From: an uncultured Cellvibrio sp.
GTDB lineage: Bacteria; Pseudomonadota; Gammaproteobacteria; Pseudomonadales; Cellvibrionaceae
Assembly (NCBI GenBank): GCA_946481095.1
Contig: CAMLML010000059.1
Location: forward strand, 1 to 30,198
Reading direction: 5' to 3'
Length of the DNA: 30,198 bases
Positions 25,157-30,198 of the stretch are shown here, piece by piece. The notes beneath the pieces are model-generated. The model had not been told where the DNA came from. It was given only the letters and a program-made list of their open reading frames with translations, and searched no databases. The position numbers and the translations under genes are program-made. Every line of letters begins with the position of its first letter. Position 1 is the stretch's first letter.

Positions 25157-26445
25157 ATGGCTCGTATAGTCTTTGTCGGAGCAGGTCTGGGGGTATGGCA
25201 GGTGCATACGAAATGCGGGATGCCCTGGGGAAAGAGCATCAGGTCACAGTGGTGAATGAACGCGAAGAATTCCAGTTCGTTCCCTCGAACCCCTGGCTGG
25301 CAGTGGGTTGGCGGGATTCGGCGCAAATCAGTTTCCCGATTCGTCCCTATCTGGAAAAGAAGGGTATTGAATTTATTGCCAAGCGAGTGGACGAGATCAA
25401 TCCTGAAAACCAATACCTGACTCTGGGTGATGGCAGCCGGGTGGATTACGACTATCTCGTCATAGCAACCGGCCCGAAATTATCCTTTGATGAAGTACCG
25501 GGTGCTGGCCCGCACGGAGGATTTACCCAATCAGTCTGCACCCTGCCCCACGCTGAACAAGCTCATGAGGATTATAAAAAGCTGCTCGAAAATCCCGGCC
25601 CCGTGGTAATAGGTGCGATGCCGGGCGCAAGTTGTTTTGGTCCCGCTTATGAATACGCATTTATTTTGGATACCGCATTAAGTCGCGCGGGTGTAAGGCA
25701 CAGAGTGCCTATAACCTTCGTCACCAGCGAGCCTTACATCGGCCATTTGGGTTTGGCAGGTGTTGGCGATTCCAAAAGCATGATGGAATCCGAATTGCGC
25801 AAACGTCACATCAACTGGATTACCAACGCAAAAACCACCCAAGTTGAAGCAGGCAAAATGTTTGTCGATGAATTGGATGCACAGGGCCAAGTCATCAAAC
25901 AACATCAATTGCCCTTTGTACATTCCATGATGTTGCCAGCGTTTAAAGGTGTCGATGCCGTAGCCAAAGTGGAAGGACTTTGTAACCCGCGCGGATTTGT
26001 ATTAATCGACAAACACCAACGCAGCCTGAAATATCCACGCATTTTTTCTGCCGGTGTTTGCGTCGCGATTCCGCCAATTGAACAAACGCCGGTTCCCACA
26101 GGCGCACCCAAAACCGGTTATATGATTGAATCCATGATGACCGCGCTGGTGCACAACATCAGCGCAGAATTAAAAGGTGAAACACCGGACTACGAAGGTA
26201 GCTGGAGCGCATTTTGTCTGGCCGATATGGGCGATACAGGCGCAGCGTTTATTGCAGTTCCACAACTGCCACCACGCAATATCATGTGGTACAAACAGGG
26301 CAAATGGGCGCATCTTGGCAAAATTGCGTTTGAAAAATATTTCATCGCAAAAATGAAAACCGGTATCTCCGAACCCTTCTTTGAAAAGTGGATGTTGGAT
26401 GCAATTGGACTGCGTCGTCTCGATAAAAAAATGCACCACTTTTGA
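25157..26445 (+). CDS. sqr: Type I sulfide:quinone oxidoreductase, frameshifted near the N-terminus
   Basis: A flavoprotein on the inner membrane that oxidises sulfide to polysulfide/persulfide and reduces quinone. The natural start is the ATG at 25157 (AGAAGG about 4 bases before it), reading MARIVFVGAGLG. One G is missing in the G-run at 25189-25193, so this frame stops at 25253. The rest (GMAGAYEMRDALG onward) is in the -1 frame and open to 26445. A GTG at 25150 in that frame would give a protein without the FAD-binding GxGxxG. After correcting the shift, the redox Cys are C128, C160 (GASCFGPAYEYA) and C354 (AFCLADMG), matching Acidithiobacillus SQR C128/C160/C356. EPYIGHLGLAGVGDSKSMMESE and VPTGAPKTGYMIESMM are also conserved. 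The body of the gene shows no decay, so a sequence error is likely. Confidence 0.9.
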
Positions 26446-26455
26446 CTAACAAGTC

Positions 26456-26478
26456 TCGTGCGGCGATCTGCCGCACGA
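26456..26478. other. GC-rich hairpin downstream of sqr
   Basis: A 9-bp perfect stem TCGTGCGGC / GCCGCACGA around loop GATCT lies 10 bases after the sqr stop. There is no T-tract, so it could be an attenuating or RNA-stabilising hairpin instead of a classical terminator. Confidence 0.5.
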
Positions 26479-26492
26479 AAATCAAAATTTAC

Positions 26493-26506
26493 TTGATACA
26501 AATCAA
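26493..26506 (+). promoter_or_regulatory. FNR/Anr-type box upstream of the cyd operon
   Basis: TTGAT-ACAA-ATCAA is a perfect match to the FNR/Anr consensus TTGAT-N4-ATCAA. Its centre is 73 bases before the cydP ATG. Activation from -41.5 would put the transcription start near 26541. The corresponding -10 region (GGATAG, 26531-26536) is weak, as is usual for activator-dependent promoters. Confidence 0.75.
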
Positions 26507-26572
26507 AGCAAAGAAAGCCGATCAAATTCAGGATAGGCTAACCAAGAATCTCTTGGTACGGAGATCATCACC

Positions 26573-26782
26573 ATGTTTGATTCACTGCGACAAAAATTAC
26601 CTGCTGATTCAATTTTTCGCAAACCATTAGTTTTTGAAATCACTCTGGTTCTTATCGTTAAAATTCTGTTGCTGATTGTGTTATGGCAACTGGCCTTCAA
26701 ACCAATCAAACCCTCCGTTGTTCCCGATATACACCACCAAATGGGTTTACCCCTAGACACCAAGGATACTCACCATGAATGA
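26573..26782 (+). CDS. cydP: CydP-like small cytochrome bd subunit
   Basis: 69 aa. It has one membrane helix (about residues 20-42, [25 protein letters not shown]) with a basic N-terminal flank and a polar His-containing tail ([11 protein letters not shown]...HHE). The R-x-PL-x-EI-x-LVL-x-VK-x-LLL pattern and the position just before cydA match the putative small subunit CydP of Pseudomonadota. The exact role in bd assembly or stability is not firmly established. The ribosome-binding site ACGGAG lies nine bases before the ATG. The gene overlaps cydA by 8 bases, so translation is coupled. A short inverted repeat (CCAAGA-AT-CTCTTGG region, 26542-26557) lies in its leader. Confidence 0.8.
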   Translation: MFDSLRQKLPADSIFRKPLVFEITLVLIVKILLLIVLWQLAFKPIKPSVVPDIHHQMGLPLDTKDTHHE

Positions 26783-28340
26783 ACTTGCTGTAGATCTCTC
26801 GCGGCTGCAATTTGCGCTCACCGCTATGTATCACTTTATTTTTGTACCGCTCACACTCGGGCTTAGTTTTTTATTGGCCATAATGGAATCGGTCTATGTC
26901 ATGACGGGTAAACAGGTTTACAAGGACATGACAAAATTCTGGGGGAAATTATTCGGCATTAACTTTGCGCTCGGTGTGACCACCGGGCTAACCATGGAAT
27001 TCCAGTTCGGTACCAACTGGTCTTACTACTCACATTATGTTGGCGATATTTTTGGTGCGCCCTTGGCGATTGAAGGTCTGATGGCCTTCTTTTTGGAATC
27101 CACTTTTGTTGGATTATTTTTCTTCGGTTGGGACAGGCTCACCAAAGTGCAGCATCTCGCCGTTACCTGGTTAGTTGCTCTCGGCAGTAATTTATCCGCA
27201 CTTTGGATTTTAATTGCCAATGGCTGGATGCAAAACCCCGTCGGTTCTTCTTTTAACTACGAAACCATGCGCATGGAAGTCACCAATTTTTCCGAGGTGA
27301 TTTTTAATCCGGTCGCGCAAGTAAAATTCGTTCACACTGTTTCTGCAGGTTATGTCACCGGCGCTATTTTCGTGTTGGCTATCTCGTCTTATTATTTATT
27401 GAAAAATCGCGACACAGGTTTTGCCAAACGTTCATTTGCAATTGCATCAGCATTTGGATTGGCTTCGGTTATCTCTGTGATTATTCTGGGTGACGAAAGT
27501 GGTTACGAAGTTGGCGACGTGCAAAAAATGAAACTCGCCACCATAGAAGCCGAATGGGAAACCCAGGCACCACCCGCAGCATTTACGCTGGTTGGTTTTC
27601 CCAATCAGGAAAAAGAAGAAACTACCGCTGCAATTAAAATCCCTTATGCATTGGGGATTATTGCAACACGATCACTCAGCGAACCGGTTCATGGCATCCA
27701 AGATCTACGCGAACACGCACGCGCACGTATAGTGAACGGTATGCAAGCTTATGAATTGCTGACCAAATTAAAAGGTGGTGAAGATACTCCGGAAAATCGC
27801 GCGGCATTTGAACAAGTGAAAAATGATTTGGGGTATGGTTTGTTGCTCAAGCGTTATACCGACAAAGTAATCGACGCAACTCCCGAACAAATTAATAAAG
27901 CTGCCAATGACACAGTGCCCAAAGTCGCGCCCATGTTCTGGTCATTCCGCATCATGGTGGCTTGCGGATTTGCGATGCTATTTATTTTTGCTTACGCCTT
28001 TTGGTTGAGCACCAAACATCAACAAGATAAACCTCGCTGGTTTTTAAAACTCGCACTCTTGTCTTTACCACTTCCCTGGATCGCCTGCGAAACCGGTTGG
28101 TTTGTTGCCGAGTATGGTCGTCAGCCCTGGGCAATTGCCGAAATTTTACCGACACGTCTGGCAGCTTCCAGCTTAACGCCAGATCAGGTTTGGACTTCCT
28201 TAATCGGCATCATTTTGTTTTACACAGTGTTACTGGTGCTGGAAATGTATTTAATGATTCGTTTTTCCAAACAGGGGCCCAGTTCATTACACACTGGTCG
28301 TTACCATTTGGAAAAATCTGCAACGAATGAGGTGGCATGA
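26775..28340 (+). CDS. cydA: Cytochrome bd oxidase subunit I
   Basis: 521 aa, nine-helix heme-carrying subunit of the quinol oxidase. Heme ligands are H20 ([12 protein letters not shown], heme b595 site), H187 ([10 protein letters not shown]) and M394 ([12 protein letters not shown], heme b558). Each is one residue offset from E. coli H19, H186 and M393. The quinol-binding Q-loop begins [25 protein letters not shown], with K253 and E258 equivalent to E. coli K252 and E257. The loop is of the long (E. coli-like) type. GRQPW near residue 452 is the bd signature. AAGGA lies nine bases before the ATG. It overlaps both cydP and cydB. The enzyme reduces O2 with quinol at high affinity and resists sulfide. 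Confidence 0.97.
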   Translation: MNELAVDLSRLQFALTAMYHFIFVPLTLGLSFLLAIMESVYVMTGKQVYKDMTKFWGKLFGINFALGVTTGLTMEFQFGTNWSYYSHYVGDIFGAPLAIEGLMAFFLESTFVGLFFFGWDRLTKVQHLAVTWLVALGSNLSALWILIANGWMQNPVGSSFNYETMRMEVTNFSEVIFNPVAQVKFVHTVSAGYVTGAIFVLAISSYYLLKNRDTGFAKRSFAIASAFGLASVISVIILGDESGYEVGDVQKMKLATIEAEWETQAPPAAFTLVGFPNQEKEETTAAIKIPYALGIIATRSLSEPVHGIQDLREHARARIVNGMQAYELLTKLKGGEDTPENRAAFEQVKNDLGYGLLLKRYTDKVIDATPEQINKAANDTVPKVAPMFWSFRIMVACGFAMLFIFAYAFWLSTKHQQDKPRWFLKLALLSLPLPWIACETGWFVAEYGRQPWAIAEILPTRLAASSLTPDQVWTSLIGIILFYTVLLVLEMYLMIRFSKQGPSSLHTGRYHLEKSATNEVA

Positions 28341-29473
28341 TGGATTACGAAACATTACGCGTAATTTGGTGGTTATTAGTGGGTGTGTTGTTAATTGGTT
28401 TTGCCATCACTGATGGTTTTGATTTGGGTGTGGGCGCATTGCTGCGCATTATCGGCAAAACCGATAACGAACGCCGGGTGATGATCAATACGATTGGCCC
28501 ACACTGGGATGGTAATCAGGTGTGGTTTATTACGGCGGGCGGTGCACTTTTTGCTGCATGGCCGTTAATTTATGCCGCGTCGTTTTCCGGATTTTATTTT
28601 GCGATGTTGTTAGTGCTGGCAGCACTCTGGTTGCGTCCTGTGGGTTTTGATTATCGCAGCAAGTTGGAAAATCCCCGCTGGCGCAACGCATGGGACTGGG
28701 CTTTGTTTGTTGGCGGTATAGTTCCCTCGCTTTTGTTTGGTGTTGCATTTGGTAATTTATTTTTGGGCGTTCCCCTCGCTTACGACGAAATGTTAAGGCC
28801 CAGTTACGACGGCGGATTATTTGGATTGTTGCGCCCCTTTGCATTGCTCGCGGGACTGGTGAGTTTATCCATGTTGTTAATGCACGGTGCCAGTTGGTTG
28901 CAATTAAAAACCGATGGATTTATTCGCGAACGCGCACAACGCGTCGGCGTAACATTGGGAATTGCCACGGCAGTTTTATTTGCACTCGCAGGAATTTGGG
29001 TGAGCCAATTAAATGGATACCATTTGGTTGGTAGCATCGATACTAATGGCCCATCCAATCCACTCAAAAAATCGGTTGAGTTGGTCGCAGGCGGTTGGCT
29101 GAGTAATTACAGTCTCTACACCTGGATGATGCTTGCACCACTCGCCGGTTTACTCGGTTCACTTGCTTGTGCATTTTTCAGTGGTAAAGGTAAATCAGGT
29201 TGGGCATTTGTTGCATCCAGCATTGCCATTGCCGGTGTAATTCTCACTGCCGGTTTTTCCATGTTCCCCTTCTTAATGCCAAGCAATGTGCAATTAAATG
29301 CATCACTCACAATGTGGGACGCAACCTCAAGCTACACCACACTGGTGATTATGTTCGGCGTTGCTTGTGTGTTTGTGCCAATCGTTTTGGGTTACACCAT
29401 TTGGGGCTACTGGGTTATGCGCGGTCGCTTGAATGAAAACGCCATTCAAGCCAACAGTCATCAACTTTATTGA
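28337..29473 (+). CDS. cydB: Cytochrome bd oxidase subunit II
   Basis: 378 aa (E. coli 379), with eight or nine membrane helices. The N-terminus ([36 protein letters not shown]) aligns with E. coli MIDYEVLRFIWW, which supports the first of two adjacent ATGs. Conserved [23 protein letters not shown] and the [22 protein letters not shown] loop follow. It overlaps the cydA stop by 4 bases, with GAGG upstream. It pairs with CydA as the structural half of the oxidase and is followed by cydX 10 bases later. Confidence 0.97.
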   Translation: MMDYETLRVIWWLLVGVLLIGFAITDGFDLGVGALLRIIGKTDNERRVMINTIGPHWDGNQVWFITAGGALFAAWPLIYAASFSGFYFAMLLVLAALWLRPVGFDYRSKLENPRWRNAWDWALFVGGIVPSLLFGVAFGNLFLGVPLAYDEMLRPSYDGGLFGLLRPFALLAGLVSLSMLLMHGASWLQLKTDGFIRERAQRVGVTLGIATAVLFALAGIWVSQLNGYHLVGSIDTNGPSNPLKKSVELVAGGWLSNYSLYTWMMLAPLAGLLGSLACAFFSGKGKSGWAFVASSIAIAGVILTAGFSMFPFLMPSNVQLNASLTMWDATSSYTTLVIMFGVACVFVPIVLGYTIWGYWVMRGRLNENAIQANSHQLY

Positions 29474-29483
29474 GGAAAAATTT

Positions 29484-29603
29484 ATGTGGTATTTCACCTG
29501 GATTTTAGGCGTACTGCTCGCTTGCGCATTCGGCATTATCAATGCCATGTGGCTGGAAAACTCCATGACCGATGAACACAGCAAAGATACTGACAATGAA
29601 TAA
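29484..29603 (+). CDS. cydX: CydX small subunit of cytochrome bd
   Basis: 39 aa: MWYFTWILGVLLACAFGIIN, then AMWLENSMTDEHSKDTDNE. It has one transmembrane helix starting right at the N-terminus and a charged tail. E. coli CydX begins MWYFAWILGTLLACSFGVI, so the match is near-identical in the helix. CydX is required for stable, active CydAB, packing beside CydA. GAGG lies eight bases before the ATG. The stop codon overlaps the ybgE start. It is too short for common ORF cut-offs and easily missed. Confidence 0.95.
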   Translation: MWYFTWILGVLLACAFGIINAMWLENSMTDEHSKDTDNE

Positions 29604-29895
29604 TCATAATTCTTCAACCGAAAAATCCCCCGCGCCCTTAAACCCGGCGCGGGTATTTATTTTTTGTTTATCACTTCTGATCATGATCCTGATCACCGCT
29701 TGGCCCCATTTTCTCGGCAGCACCACCGCCAGCATGAAACACAACGCCGCTATGGTGTTGATGATGGGCATGAGTTGCGGTTTTGTGTATGGAATTGGCT
29801 TTACACCCAGGTTACTTATTTGGCGTTGGCTATTTTCGGCCTGGAGCAGCCTCATGCTAACGCTATCAGGATTTATCTTGATCATACTATTCTGA
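29596..29895 (+). CDS. ybgE: Cyd operon protein YbgE
   Basis: 99 aa from the ATG at 29596, which overlaps the last codons of cydX by 8 bases. A longer frame from 29572 would run far into cydX and is less likely. There are three membrane segments: about residues 19-37 (VFIFCLSLLIMILITAWPHFL), 46-64 (KHNAAMVLMMGMSCGFVYGIG) and 76-98. The HNAAMVLMMGMSCGFVYGIGFTPR block is characteristic of YbgE/CydE, the usual last gene of the cydABX operon. Its biochemical role is not known. It is probably the last gene of this transcript. Confidence 0.88.
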   Translation: MNNHNSSTEKSPAPLNPARVFIFCLSLLIMILITAWPHFLGSTTASMKHNAAMVLMMGMSCGFVYGIGFTPRLLIWRWLFSAWSSLMLTLSGFILIILF

Positions 29896-29949
29896 AAAAC
29901 AGGTAAAATTACCGCCTAAAACCAGAAGTATTTCTCACCCTGTTTTTTT
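29895..29949 (+). terminator. Possible terminator of the cyd operon
   Basis: AAAAACAGG pairs with CCTGTTTTT followed by more T (seven T at 29943-29949). The loop is long (35 bases) and contains a competing small palindrome GGTAAAATTACC. The stem overlaps the ybgE stop codon. It is only a moderate candidate. Confidence 0.35.
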
Positions 29950-29962
29950 CATTATCAATAAT

Positions 29963-29991
29963 TTGACAGCGCTATCTTATTATTGGATGAT
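29963..29991 (+). promoter_or_regulatory. Candidate sigma-70 promoter for the gene starting at 30191
   Basis: A perfect TTGACA (29963-29968), a 17-base spacer, then GATGAT (29986-29991), four of six against TATAAT. A transcript from here would carry a leader of about 190 bases. Confidence 0.45.
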
Positions 29992-30190
29992 CACGGGAGC
30001 TGGTTAGAGACAAAGTGAGGTCTCGGTTTTCAAGGTCGCAAAATAATATTCGATAACTGCGCTCTTAGTTCAGACATCCAGCCTTCATCGTATATGTCGC
30101 TTCTTATTGGTCGGTGGCCAGACAATCTCTGCAGTCTTGATTTCATCAAGTGACTTGGCTGTCACCTCATAATTAAACGAGGGTAAGATA
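29992..30190 (+). other. Long untranslated leader or intergenic region, possibly structured
   Basis: No gene recognised. The sequence has local self-complementarity: CTTGAT-TTC-ATCAAG (30136-30150) nested between GGTGGCCAGAC (30114-30124) and TGGCTGTCACC (30155-30165), which can pair in part. I do not recognise a known riboswitch class. Confidence 0.35.
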
Positions 30191-30198
30191 ATGTATAA
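30191..30198 (+). CDS. Start of a further gene, cut by the window edge
   Basis: An ATG at 30191 is followed by one more complete codon (TAT). GAGGG lies seven bases upstream. This looks like a genuine translation start, but the product cannot be named from two codons. Confidence 0.4.

Noticed and set aside
25075..25413. 112-codon minus-strand frame opposite the sqr 5' end
   Set aside because: Shadow of sqr; it overlaps the promoter region and shows no recognisable domain.

Overview
The window reads as a chromosomal segment of a Gram-negative gammaproteobacterium. Evidence is the outer-membrane proteins, the long-form SppA, NhaP2/CvrA, RNase II, HrpA, the Aat/Bpt pair and the CydA-CydB-CydX-YbgE order. 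A relative of the Cellvibrio group is my guess from the overall look, not a demonstrated assignment. No rRNA, tRNA, prophage, insertion sequence or CRISPR array was seen.

Layout. (1) 1-5101: the tail of a secreted CAP-domain protein, a small DUF2069 membrane protein with sppA, and a convergent K+/H+ antiporter gene. (2) 5213-7790: an RNase II-family exoribonuclease and an EVE-domain protein, ending at a bidirectional terminator shared with a porin. (3) 8898-10872: a compact hvfABC-type operon. It encodes a cysteine-rich EGKCG precursor peptide, its MNIO (DUF692) enzyme and its DUF2063 partner, and has a plausible ECF-sigma promoter. (4) 11018-17938: hrpA, a small beta-barrel protein, bpt-aat (leucylation arm of the N-degron pathway) and a DUF6165 protein. 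(5) 18013-26445: a sulfide/persulfide block. A BigR/SqrR-like ArsR repressor heads a leftward run: rhodanese-DUF2892, TauE/SafE exporter, ETHE1-like persulfide dioxygenase, RND adaptor, RND permease and a stand-alone DUF2892 protein. A type I sulfide:quinone oxidoreductase is transcribed divergently. (6) 26573-29895: a complete cytochrome bd operon, cydP-cydA-cydB-cydX-ybgE, behind a perfect FNR/Anr-type box. The window ends two codons into a further rightward gene.

How it fits together. Regions 5 and 6 make a coherent unit: persulfide sensor, sulfide oxidation into the quinone pool, persulfide oxidation to sulfite, sulfur transfer, sulfite export, a co-transcribed tripartite efflux pump, and the sulfide-tolerant bd oxidase as quinol outlet. 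The sqr frame is broken by one missing G in a G5 run right at the FAD-binding motif. This is either a sequence error or a real lesion.

A dispersed family of GC-rich inverted-repeat elements (CCCTCTCCC...GGGAGAGGG type) occurs at least five times. One copy lies in frame inside hrpA. Two copies carry the apparent Shine-Dalgarno sequence of the next gene (the EVE gene and aat). Several start codons were moved from the longest open frame on ribosome-binding-site evidence (hvfA, the small OMP gene, bpt, aat, hrpA, ybgE), and cydX (39 codons) was added by hand.
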